Shown here in pieces: positions 8,246 through 14,263 of a stretch of 15,591 bases of DNA. Source of the DNA: QHXQ01 sp036389375 (GTDB taxonomy: Bacteria > Acidobacteriota > Blastocatellia > Pyrinomonadales > Pyrinomonadaceae). Both the position numbers and the translations under genes were made by a program. Below the pieces are notes generated by a model. The model did no database searches, had not been told where the DNA came from, and saw only the letters and a program-made list of their open reading frames with translations. Within the stretch, counting starts at the first letter, position 1, and each line of letters starts with the position of its first letter. Location of the stretch: positions 1 through 15,591 of the forward strand of contig DASVQA010000216.1 in NCBI GenBank assembly GCA_036389375.1, written 5' to 3'.

Positions 8246-8281
8246 GCGAGCGTAAGGACGAGTCCGATTGTGCGCGCTCGC
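8246..8281. other. Nested inverted repeat between metH and the acyltransferase gene
   Basis: GCGAGCG at 8246-8252 and CGCTCGC at 8275-8281 are perfect complements enclosing a second small palindrome, GGAC-ga-GTCC, at 8256-8265. It lies just after the metH stop on the minus strand and before the acyltransferase start, in a 106-base gap. There is no T-run on either side, so an intrinsic terminator is not supported. A weak stem that attenuates read-through or protects the metH 3' end is possible. The rest of the gap shows nothing I recognise. Confidence 0.35.
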
Positions 8282-8294
8282 CCGGCCTAGTCTT

Positions 8295-11200
8295 TCAGTC
8301 TATCGAAAAATACTTGGCCTGTTCGTGATGCACGATGATAGCCGAGGTAGATTGCTCCGGCTCTAGCTGAAACTCTTCGGAGAGCGTCACGCCGATGCGC
8401 GCCGGGTCGAGCAACTCGAAGAGTTTTGTCTGGTCTTCAAGGTTCGGGCACGCAGGATAACCGAAGCTGAAACGCGAGCCTTGATAGCCTTGCTGAAACA
8501 GCTTCGGCAGTTCCGGCGCATCGCGTTCGGCGATGCCGAGTTCGGCGCGGACGCGTTTGTGCCAGAGTTCGGCGAGGGCTTCGGCTGCCTCGACGCTCAG
8601 ACCGTGAAAGTAGAGATAGTCGGCGTACTTGTCGGCCGCGAACAGTTCGTGCGCGTACTCGCTGGCGCGGCGGCCGACGGTGACGAGTTGGAACGCGACC
8701 ACGTCCATGCGGCCGGAATCCTGCGCGGCAAAGTAGTCGGCGAGACACAGGCGCTTGCCCGCCGGCTGGCGCGGGAAGGTGAAACGCATGCGCTCGGTGC
8801 GCTCGTCGTCGTGATAGACGACGAGATCATTACCCGCAGATTGACACGGGAAATAACCATAAACCACTTGCGGCGTCAGCAACGCTTCGCGGGCAGACCG
8901 CGCCTTCAGTTCCTCGTAGATCGGGCGCACCTTATCTCGTACGATGGCGCGATACTCTTCCGCCGGCCGGCTGCCCTGTTTGAACTGCCACTGACCTTTG
9001 AACAACGCCGTCTCGTTGACGAACGCGAACACATCCGCGAGCGGTATGTCCGCGACGACGCGCGCACCGTAGAAGGGCGCGGGCGGAATCGCCACGTCGG
9101 CGCGCACGTCGGAGCGCCGCGTATGCGTCGTGTCCGCCGTTGAGCGGAGAATGCCGCGCGGGCGCGCCGGGCGGCGCAGGCCGAGTTTGGCCTCTTCACC
9201 GATCAGGTCTTCGGCATCTGCGGCCGCGCCGTCGCCGCCGTCTGCGCCCGCCGCGTGTGCTTTCGCCTGCGCGGGTTCCGCTTCGGCGGGCGTTTTGCCG
9301 GCCAGCAAGTCCATCGTGTGCAGCCCGTCGAAGGCGTCGCGCGCGTAGAACAGCCGCGCCTGATAGAGCGTCTTCAAATCCTCTTCGACGTAGCGGCGTG
9401 TGAGCGCCGCGCCGCCCAAAACGACCGGCACACGAAGGCCGCGCTCGTTCATCAACTCAAGATTCTCGCGCATGATCAAGGTGGATTTGACCAGCAACCC
9501 CGACATGCCGATGGCGTCCGCGCCATGTTCTTCGTAGGCGTTGAGAATGTTCTCAATCGGCTGCTTGATGCCAAGATTGATCACGCGGTAGCCGTTATTG
9601 GTCAGGATAATGTCCACGAGGTTCTTGCCGATATCATGCACGTCGCCTTTGACGGTCGCCAGAATCATCGTGCCCTTCGCGGTCGCCCCGCCCTTCTTCT
9701 CCATGAAAGGTTCGAGGAAACGCACCGCCGTCTTCATCACCTCCGCCGATTGCAAGACGAACGGCAACTGCATCTGCCCGCTGCCGAAGAGTTCGCCGAC
9801 CGTCTTCATGCCGTCGAGCAGAATGTCGTTGATGATGTCGAGCGCGGCGTAGCTTTCGAGCGCCAGCCTGAGATTATCTTCCAGCGCAAGTTTCTCGCCG
9901 TCTATGATGTGGCGCTTCAGGCGTTCTTCGACGGGCAGATTCGCGTCCACCTGCTGCGTCTTTTTCGCCGTCACGCCCTCAAAGAGTTTTGTAAACTCCG
10001 TGAGCGGATCATAAGTGCAGATGTCGCCCTCGAACCGGCGCTCGTCGTAGATGAGTTGGCGCGCAACTTCGAGTTGGCGCGCTTCGATGCGGTTGAGCGG
10101 GACGATCTTGCTCGCGTTGACGATGGCCGCATCAAGCCCGGCCTCGACCGCTTCATGCAGGAAGACCGAGTTGAGCACGACGCGCGAGACGGGCGAGAGA
10201 CCAAACGAGATATTGGAGACGCCGAGGATCGTGAACGCGCCGGGCAATTCCTGTTTGATGCGGCGCAGCGCGGCGATTGTTTCGGCGGCGTTGCGGCGAT
10301 CCTCTTCGATGCCGGTCGAGATGGGCAGCGCCAGCGGGTCGAAGAAGATGTCTGTCGCCGCGAGGCCGAACTCTTGGGTCGCCTGTTCATAAGCGCGGCG
10401 CGCGATCTCCAACTTGCCGTCGGCGGTGCGCGCCATGCCCTGCTCGTCAATCGTGCCGATGACGACGCTTGCGCCGTAGCTCTGCGCGAGTTCAACGACT
10501 TTGCGAAAGCGCGGCTCGCCGTCCTCGTAGTTGGTCGAGTTCAGGATGCACTTGCCGCCCGCGTGTTGCAGCCCGGCTTCCATCTTCTGCCACTCGGTCG
10601 AATCGAACATGAGCGGGATGCGTACCTGCGTGACGAGGCGCGCGGCCAGTTCGTGCATGTCCGCTTCACCATTGCGCCCGACGTAGTCCACGTTTACGTC
10701 GAGGATGTGCGCGCCCTCGCGCTCCTGTGAGCGCGCGAGCGAAACGAGGCCGTCCCAGTCCTCCGCGTTCAGCAGGTCGCGCATCTTCTTCGAGCCGGAA
10801 GCGTTCACCCGCTCGCCGACGATCAGAAAGGAAGCATCCTGCACGTAAGGCTGCTGGATGTAGATGGACGAAGCGGCGGGCGTAAGGCGCGGGGCACGCT
10901 CCTTCGGCGTAAGGCGCTGCATCGCTTCGACCACCATCTTCAGATGTTCAGGGCGCGTGCCGCAGCAACCGCCGACCACGTTGACGCCGAAGTCGCGGGC
11001 AAAGTGGACGACCTGCGCGGTGAACGATTCGGGTGTCTCGCCGTAATGCTGCTGCCCATCTTTGACTTCGGGCAGACCGGCGTTCGGCAGCACGGAGACG
11101 GGCAGCGGCGCGTTCTCGCACAGATAGCGTATGCTCTCGGTCATGTGCTTCGGCCCCGTGCCACAGTTCATGCCGATCACGTCGATGGGAAAAGGCGCAA

Positions 11201-11834
11201 GCGCCGTCAGCGCCGCACTGATCTCCGTGCCGTTGAGCATCGTGCCGAAAATTTCAATCGTCACCTGCGCGATCACAGGCACGCGCCGCGCGTTTGCTTT
11301 GAAGTCCGCGAAGATGGCCGCGAGCGCGCCCTTGGTTTGCAGCAAGTCCTGACAGGTTTCGACAATGAGCAAGTCCGCGCCGCCATCGAGCAGACCGCGC
11401 ACCTGTTCGGCGTAGGCGTCTTTGATCTCTTTGAACGTGATGTGGCCGAGCGTGGGCAGCTTCGTGCCCGGCCCGATTGAGCCGGCCACCCAGCGCGGGC
11501 GCTCTCTGGTTGAGAAGTCGGCGGCGACCCGTTTGGCCAGTTGTGCGGCGCGCAGGTTTAGCTCGTAGGCCATCTCGGCGATGCCGTACTCGGCAAGGAC
11601 GACCGGTGTGCCGCCAAACGAGTTCGTCTCGATCACGTCGCAGCCTACGTCCAGAAAAGCGGCGTGGACGTGTTCGACGGCGGCGGGCCGGGTGATGAGC
11701 AGATACTCCGGGCAGCCTTCAAATTGCGGCCCGCCGTAATCGTCCACCGTCAGATTCTGTACCTGTAGATTCGTGCCCATCGCGCCGTCGAAAACGACGA
11801 TGCGATCCTTTAACGTGGCGAGAAAACTGTTCAT
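8295..11834 (-). CDS. metH: Cobalamin-dependent methionine synthase
   Basis: From the ATG at 11834 the protein has 1179 residues, near the 1227 of E. coli MetH. Domains in order: homocysteine methyltransferase (DGAMGTN at 16-22; zinc ligands C224 and the GGCCGTRPEHL pair C290/C291); pterin-binding domain (GERVN ~340, DVNVDYVG ~378); cobalamin cap and binding domain (GDVHDIG with cobalt-ligand H733, SGLLVKST ~778); an Ala/Asp/Arg-rich linker ~848-910; and the SAM-dependent reactivation domain to the end (RFSFGYPACP ~1121). It transfers the methyl of 5-methyltetrahydrofolate to homocysteine through methylcobalamin, in the cytoplasm. The frame continues upstream to an ATG at 11879, but a GAGG sits nine bases before the ATG at 11834 and the start of homology fits the shorter form, so 11834 is preferred. 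A promoter and structured leader lie upstream. Confidence 0.96.
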   Translation of the reverse strand: MNSFLATLKDRIVVFDGAMGTNLQVQNLTVDDYGGPQFEGCPEYLLITRPAAVEHVHAAFLDVGCDVIETNSFGGTPVVLAEYGIAEMAYELNLRAAQLAKRVAADFSTRERPRWVAGSIGPGTKLPTLGHITFKEIKDAYAEQVRGLLDGGADLLIVETCQDLLQTKGALAAIFADFKANARRVPVIAQVTIEIFGTMLNGTEISAALTALAPFPIDVIGMNCGTGPKHMTESIRYLCENAPLPVSVLPNAGLPEVKDGQQHYGETPESFTAQVVHFARDFGVNVVGGCCGTRPEHLKMVVEAMQRLTPKERAPRLTPAASSIYIQQPYVQDASFLIVGERVNASGSKKMRDLLNAEDWDGLVSLARSQEREGAHILDVNVDYVGRNGEADMHELAARLVTQVRIPLMFDSTEWQKMEAGLQHAGGKCILNSTNYEDGEPRFRKVVELAQSYGASVVIGTIDEQGMARTADGKLEIARRAYEQATQEFGLAATDIFFDPLALPISTGIEEDRRNAAETIAALRRIKQELPGAFTILGVSNISFGLSPVSRVVLNSVFLHEAVEAGLDAAIVNASKIVPLNRIEARQLEVARQLIYDERRFEGDICTYDPLTEFTKLFEGVTAKKTQQVDANLPVEERLKRHIIDGEKLALEDNLRLALESYAALDIINDILLDGMKTVGELFGSGQMQLPFVLQSAEVMKTAVRFLEPFMEKKGGATAKGTMILATVKGDVHDIGKNLVDIILTNNGYRVINLGIKQPIENILNAYEEHGADAIGMSGLLVKSTLIMRENLELMNERGLRVPVVLGGAALTRRYVEEDLKTLYQARLFYARDAFDGLHTMDLLAGKTPAEAEPAQAKAHAAGADGGDGAAADAEDLIGEEAKLGLRRPARPRGILRSTADTTHTRRSDVRADVAIPPAPFYGARVVADIPLADVFAFVNETALFKGQWQFKQGSRPAEEYRAIVRDKVRPIYEELKARSAREALLTPQVVYGYFPCQSAGNDLVVYHDDERTERMRFTFPRQPAGKRLCLADYFAAQDSGRMDVVAFQLVTVGRRASEYAHELFAADKYADYLYFHGLSVEAAEALAELWHKRVRAELGIAERDAPELPKLFQQGYQGSRFSFGYPACPNLEDQTKLFELLDPARIGVTLSEEFQLEPEQSTSAIIVHHEQAKYFSID

Positions 11835-11886
11835 CCGTTCGTGCCTCGTGCTGTCTTGAAGCGGGAAACTTGCCCGCATAAGTTAA

Positions 11887-11910
11887 GCCCCGCGCTAAAC
11901 AACGCGGGGC
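11887..11910 (-). promoter_or_regulatory. Perfect 8-bp GC stem in the metH leader
   Basis: GCCCCGCG at 11887-11894 and CGCGGGGC at 11903-11910 pair perfectly around an eight-base loop. On the metH transcript the stem is followed by UUAACUUAUG, which is only moderately U-rich, so it is a poor intrinsic terminator but a strong stem. It ends eight bases before the alternative ATG at 11879 and leaves no room for a Shine-Dalgarno there, which favours the start at 11834. A second small stem, GCGGG/CCCGC at 11861-11877, follows. Confidence 0.55.
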
Positions 11911-11943
11911 CGCGAAACTCGCCAGAGAGCCTGTTTGCGGGCG

Positions 11944-12024
11944 GTCGCCTCACACCGGGCGACAAGGGCCGAGCTGTTTAGCTGCTTGTTTTACGTGGCC
12001 GCAAGTCGCCTTAACTCACCACGT
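11944..12024 (-). promoter_or_regulatory. Structured metH 5' leader with two alternative folds (candidate cis-regulatory RNA)
   Basis: Reading the metH transcript, the segment at 11958-11963 (GUCGCC) can pair perfectly either with 12005-12010 upstream or with 11944-11949 downstream (both GGCGAC). The upstream option nests two further palindromic pairs: GGCC at 11997-12000 with 11967-11970, and AGCU at 11980-11983 with 11972-11975 around an AAAC loop. The downstream option leaves 12019-12024 (ACGUGG) free to pair with 11993-11998 (CCACGU), which overlaps the GGCC element and so excludes the nested fold. I looked for the conserved boxes of cobalamin, SAM-I and SAH riboswitches and did not find them. 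Regulation by a ligand or by translation is inferred from the geometry and from the gene it precedes. Confidence 0.45.
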
Positions 12025-12039
12025 TTATGCGCAGCCGTT

Positions 12040-12069
12040 ATTGAAACACCGCCGCGCGAGGCGTGTCAA
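12040..12069 (-). promoter_or_regulatory. Sigma70-type promoter for metH
   Basis: On the minus strand a consensus -35 box TTGACA (12069-12064) is followed after 18 bases by TTCAAT (12045-12040), four of six matches to TATAAT. Transcription would start near 12033, giving a leader of about 200 bases before the ATG at 11834, which contains the alternative-fold region. Confidence 0.55.
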
Positions 12070-12104
12070 GATAAGAACCAACCACTACCTCGTGCGCTTA
12101 AGTC

Positions 12105-12133
12105 TTGACTTTAGACCGCCGCTCGCTTACAAA
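12105..12133 (+). promoter_or_regulatory. Possible promoter for the methyltransferase gene
   Basis: TTGACT at 12105-12110 and TACAAA at 12128-12133 are separated by exactly 17 bases. However, transcription would begin near 12140, at the very edge of the ATG at 12143, and the -10 box overlaps the ribosome site used to choose that start. Either the mRNA is nearly leaderless or one of the two signals is accidental. It is back to back with the metH promoter, about 35 bases away. Confidence 0.3.
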
Positions 12134-12142
12134 AGGGCAAAA

Positions 12143-12910
12143 ATGAACCTTCGCAACGCCTTCGGCTACCGCACGCGCCGCAGACTACTGAGCGCCGGCC
12201 GCCGCCACGATCTCGCATTCCTCGCTGGGCTGTACCATACCGACAAGCACCCGGCACAGGGGCACAACTACGCCGCGCACTACCAGCGACACTTCGCCCC
12301 ATTACGGCGCTCGGCGCGAGTAGTAGTAGAGATCGGCGTTGGCGGCTACGAGAACACGAAGGGCGGCGGCTCGTCGCTGTGGCTGTGGGAAGATTATTTC
12401 CCGCAGGCGCGGATTTACGGTATCGATCTGTATGACAAGTCCTGGCTTAATCGTGGGCGCGTTAAAACCTTTCAAGGCGATCAAGCTGATGTTGATTTCC
12501 TGCGCCGCGTGGTCGAGCAGACCGGGCCGCCTGATATAGTCATTGACGACGGCTCGCATAAGAACGCGCACGTCATTACGTCGTTTCGTGTCCTGTTCCC
12601 GGCGCTGAAGGATGGCGGAATTTACGCTATTGAGGACTTGCAAACCTCTTACTGGGTAGACGTGGCGGGGGTGGAGTGGGGCGGCTCGCCAGACTTAAGG
12701 GCTCCGCACACCTCTATGGCATTCTTGAAATCGCTGGCCGACGGGCTGAATTATCAAGAATTTGTTGGGGATTATGAGCCGAATTATTTTGATAAGCACG
12801 TGACATCGTTGCACTTCTATCACAATCTAGCATTCGTACACAAAGGACTCAACGACGAGCCGGGTAGCTTTCTGCTGGGCCGCGCGCCGAGACCCTCTCT
12901 CTACGGGTGA
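12143..12910 (+). CDS. Class I SAM-dependent methyltransferase (MycE/sugar O-methyltransferase-like)
   Basis: A 255-residue protein. The SAM-binding motif I is VVEIGVGGY at ~61-69, motif II acidic residue D95 (YGIDLYD), and the metal/acceptor segment IDDGSHK with D135/D136 and H139, followed by AIEDLQTSYW and, near the end, LHFYHNLAFVHKG. This set recalls metal-dependent O-methyltransferases such as MycE and related enzymes that methylate sugars of glycosylated natural products or surface glycans. The ATG at 12143 is preceded by AAAGGG five bases away; the frame opens earlier with a TTG at 12041, but that part is Arg-rich, non-family-like, and overlaps the metH -10 box. No glycosyltransferase is adjacent, so the acceptor is unknown. 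The 3' half is visibly richer in A/T than flanking genes, which may reflect transfer. It is the only member of its putative unit. Confidence 0.82.
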   Translation: MNLRNAFGYRTRRRLLSAGRRHDLAFLAGLYHTDKHPAQGHNYAAHYQRHFAPLRRSARVVVEIGVGGYENTKGGGSSLWLWEDYFPQARIYGIDLYDKSWLNRGRVKTFQGDQADVDFLRRVVEQTGPPDIVIDDGSHKNAHVITSFRVLFPALKDGGIYAIEDLQTSYWVDVAGVEWGGSPDLRAPHTSMAFLKSLADGLNYQEFVGDYEPNYFDKHVTSLHFYHNLAFVHKGLNDEPGSFLLGRAPRPSLYG

Positions 12911-12935
12911 CGGTATTCAGTGTGAGGCGCGGTCA

Positions 12936-12961
12936 GGCACGGCGAGGCGGGGCACGGCGAG
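12936..12961. repeat. Direct repeat, 11 bases with 15-base period
   Basis: GGCACGGCGAG occurs at 12936-12946 and 12951-12961 in a G-rich stretch just after the methyltransferase stop. The spacing of 15 bases suggests a duplicated unit. It is not followed by a hairpin or T-run. This is the left part of the non-coding stretch 12911-13211. Confidence 0.55.
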
Positions 12962-12990
12962 ACAAGGAATGAGCGGCGCAAGGGTAGTGT

Positions 12991-13010
12991 CCTAATCTTG
13001 TGGTGTTAGG
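12991..13010. repeat. Inverted repeat CCTAA-N10-TTAGG in the methyltransferase-coaD spacer
   Basis: CCTAA at 12991-12995 and TTAGG at 13006-13010 are perfect inverted arms with ten bases between, continued by GTCTGTAAAATGATG. The composition is AT-richer than the flanks. It could be an operator for the small ORF that starts 39 bases later, or the degenerate end of an insertion element. No matching second end was found within the spacer. The spacer 12911-13211 otherwise holds the direct repeat, this element and the possible small ORF. Confidence 0.4.
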
Positions 13011-13048
13011 GTCTGTAAAATGATGCTTGCTTATGGTAGCCTTGAAAT

Positions 13049-13189
13049 ATGGCTCAGACAAAATCAAAAACAGACCGTGACGAGATAACTTTGGCGCGGT
13101 TAATCTTCGATGAAATTGTCGACGAGTCGGAGCGCGAGGAGACGCCCAAAAAAAGCGCGTTGCTGATAATTTCACTGGTGCTCCACTGA
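13049..13189 (+). CDS. Possible 46-residue small protein or gene remnant
   Basis: ATG at 13049 opens a 46-codon frame ending in TGA at 13187-13189. The first 35 residues are strongly charged and helical-looking (MAQTKSKTDRDEITLARLIF, then acidic DEIVDESEREE and TPKK); the last eleven abruptly become hydrophobic (ALLIISLVLH). The N-terminal pattern, a charged start then LARLI-D and an acidic stretch before a PKK, reminds me of short accessory proteins that continue as a Gly/Lys-rich tail. The switch at an A7 run (13147-13153) suggests a frameshifted or truncated copy. There is no good Shine-Dalgarno. It may equally be non-coding. Function not recognised. Confidence 0.3.
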   Translation: MAQTKSKTDRDEITLARLIFDEIVDESEREETPKKSALLIISLVLH

Positions 13190-13211
13190 ATGTTGCGCGC
13201 CCGCTTCCGTT

Positions 13212-13706
13212 ATGCGACGAGCGATCTATCCCGGTTCATTCGACCCGGTCACAAACGGACACCTCGACATTATCGAACGCGGCTGCAAGCTGTTCGATGA
13301 GATCGTCGTCGCCATCGTCGTCAACCCGCACAAGCAGCCCCTGTTTACGGTCGAGGAGCGGCGCGAGTTGTTGACCGAAGTACTGACGGAACTGAGCGGC
13401 GGCGCGTGCCGGCTGCTGGTGGAAGATTTCGAGGGGCTGTTGATGGAATATGCCGCCGCGCGGCAGGTCGCCGCCATCGTGCGCGGCATCCGCGCGTTCT
13501 CCGACTATGAATATGAGCTACAGATGGCGCTGATGAACCGGCGGCTTGAGCCGCGCATTGAGACGGTCTTTATGATGCCGGCCGAGGCTTATTCCTACGT
13601 CAGTTCGCGGCTCGTCAAAGAGGTCGCGCAGCTTGGCGGCTCGATCAAGGGACTTGTGCCGGCCGTGGTCGAAGCGCGTATGCAGGAGAAGTTCGGTCGC
13701 AGTTGA
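13212..13706 (+). CDS. coaD: Phosphopantetheine adenylyltransferase
   Basis: A 164-residue protein of exactly the usual size. It carries the nucleotidyltransferase motif with YPGSFDPVTNGH at 6-17 (TNGH is the (H/T)xGH box), RGIRAFSDYEYELQMALMNRRL near 90-112, and the C-terminal SSRLVKEVA segment corresponding to ISSSxVKE of the family, with Arg in place of the last Ser. It joins ATP and 4'-phosphopantetheine to make dephospho-CoA and pyrophosphate, the penultimate step of coenzyme A synthesis, in the cytoplasm. No recognisable Shine-Dalgarno lies before the ATG at 13212, and I see no clear promoter in the spacer upstream. CoA made here supplies acyl-CoA and the phosphopantetheine arm of carrier domains such as that of the giant fusion in this window. 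Confidence 0.97.
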   Translation: MRRAIYPGSFDPVTNGHLDIIERGCKLFDEIVVAIVVNPHKQPLFTVEERRELLTEVLTELSGGACRLLVEDFEGLLMEYAAARQVAAIVRGIRAFSDYEYELQMALMNRRLEPRIETVFMMPAEAYSYVSSRLVKEVAQLGGSIKGLVPAVVEARMQEKFGRS

Positions 13707-13710
13707 AGAC

Positions 13711-13734
13711 CGAACCAGATATGTCTACGGTTCG
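13711..13734. other. Short inverted repeat after coaD
   Basis: CGAACC at 13711-13716 pairs with GGTTCG at 13729-13734 over a 12-base loop, four bases after the coaD stop. The following bases (ATGTTATAATTC) are T/A-rich but without a T-run, so it is at best a weak terminator. It abuts the TATAAT box of the next gene and might also bind a regulator. Confidence 0.3.
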
Positions 13735-13738
13735 ATGT

Positions 13739-13744
13739 TATAAT
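13739..13744 (+). promoter_or_regulatory. -10 box of a promoter for the small Lys/Gly-rich protein
   Basis: A perfect TATAAT lies at 13739-13744, unusual in this GC-rich sequence. No good -35 hexamer is found 16-18 bases upstream (the region reads CCAGATAT). Transcription would begin near 13751, giving a leader of about 75 bases to the ATG at 13826. A weak -35 suggests an activator or an alternative sigma factor. Confidence 0.45.
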
Positions 13745-13825
13745 TCGTTGGCCTCTTCACGCAGGCGTGAGCGCCCGCAAGCGCGACTCACGTAGTGGCA
13801 GATCGAACAACGGAGGAAGAACGCG

Positions 13826-14116
13826 ATGCCAAGAGGTGACAAGAGCAGTTACACCGACAAGCAGAAACGACAGGCTGAACATATCGAAGAGGGTTACGAG
13901 CAACGCGGCACGTCGAAGGAGGAAGCCGAGCGGCGCGCGTGGGCGACGGTCAACAAAGAGACGGGCGGCGGCAAAAAGAGCGGCTCCGGACGCGGGCAAG
14001 CGACGAACAAGGGGCCGGCCAAGAAGGGCGGCCAAAAAGGCGGACAGAAAAGCGGCCAGAAAGGTAGCAGCAAGAAGGGCGGCAGTAAGAAGGGCGGCAG
14101 CAAGAAAAGCAGTTAG
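13826..14116 (+). CDS. Small basic protein with Lys/Gly/Ser-rich tail (MPRGDKS family, often labelled plasmid stabilisation)
   Basis: A 96-residue protein behind a strong ribosome site (GGAGG at 13812-13816, nine bases before ATG). Residues 1-50 form a charged conserved module, MPRGDKSSYTDKQKRQAEHI followed by EEGYEQRG and AWATVNKETGGGKKSG, which I recognise as a widespread short family in soil bacteria, commonly auto-annotated as a plasmid stabilisation protein without experimental basis. Residues 51-96 are a low-complexity tail of Lys, Gly, Ser and Gln that would bind nucleic acid non-specifically. Its true role is not established; stress or DNA-binding functions are guesses. It is probably transcribed alone from the TATAAT box. 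The +1 frame over the same span is also open and Arg/Ala-rich, but lacks a ribosome site and is a shadow. Confidence 0.85.
   Translation: MPRGDKSSYTDKQKRQAEHIEEGYEQRGTSKEEAERRAWATVNKETGGGKKSGSGRGQATNKGPAKKGGQKGGQKSGQKGSSKKGGSKKGGSKKSS
14067..14111 (+). repeat. Three tandem 15-base units encoding the GSKKG tail repeats
   Basis: Units begin at 14067, 14082 and 14097. The first two differ by one base (GCAGCAAGAAGGGCG and GCAGTAAGAAGGGCG); the third drifts at its end. They encode repeated (G/S)SKKG blocks at the C-terminus of the small basic protein and make slippage in tail length likely. Confidence 0.75.
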
Positions 14117-14263
14117 CGCGCCGCAGGTTTAAGCGACTCGGGCCTTGCACACGAGCCACGCAGCCCGCGTCGCCCGTGCAATCGCTGATTGTGATCAATA
14201 ACTGTTGCGCGCGTGCATAAACGTCTCCGGCGCTTAAAGCACGCAAGGTTTGTCTGAAGTAGC

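Noticed and set aside
8246..8281. Intrinsic terminator after metH
   Set aside because: A stem exists but neither side has a T-run, so it was kept only as an inverted repeat.
9255..10730. Long plus-strand open frame (491 codons) opposite metH
   Set aside because: Antisense to the MetH pterin and cobalamin domains, no recognisable domain, and no ribosome site; a codon-bias shadow.
11880..12033. Cobalamin, SAM-I or SAH riboswitch upstream of metH
   Set aside because: The conserved cobalamin-box, SAM-I core and SAH core sequences could not be found on the metH transcript; only a generic alternative-fold leader is supported.
12041..12142. Longer N-terminus for the methyltransferase starting at a TTG
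   Set aside because: The extension overlaps the metH -10 box, is Arg-rich and unlike the family, while the ATG at 12143 has AAAGGG at good spacing.
13767..14132. Overlapping plus-strand frame with an Arg/Ala-rich histone-like product
   Set aside because: It is the shifted reading of the Lys/Gly repeat region of the gene at 13826, which has the ribosome site and the recognised MPRGDKS module.
14145..14181. TTGCAC/GTGCAA inverted repeat after the small basic protein gene, as a terminator
   Set aside because: Six-base arms with a 25-base loop and no T-run; likely chance in GC-rich sequence.
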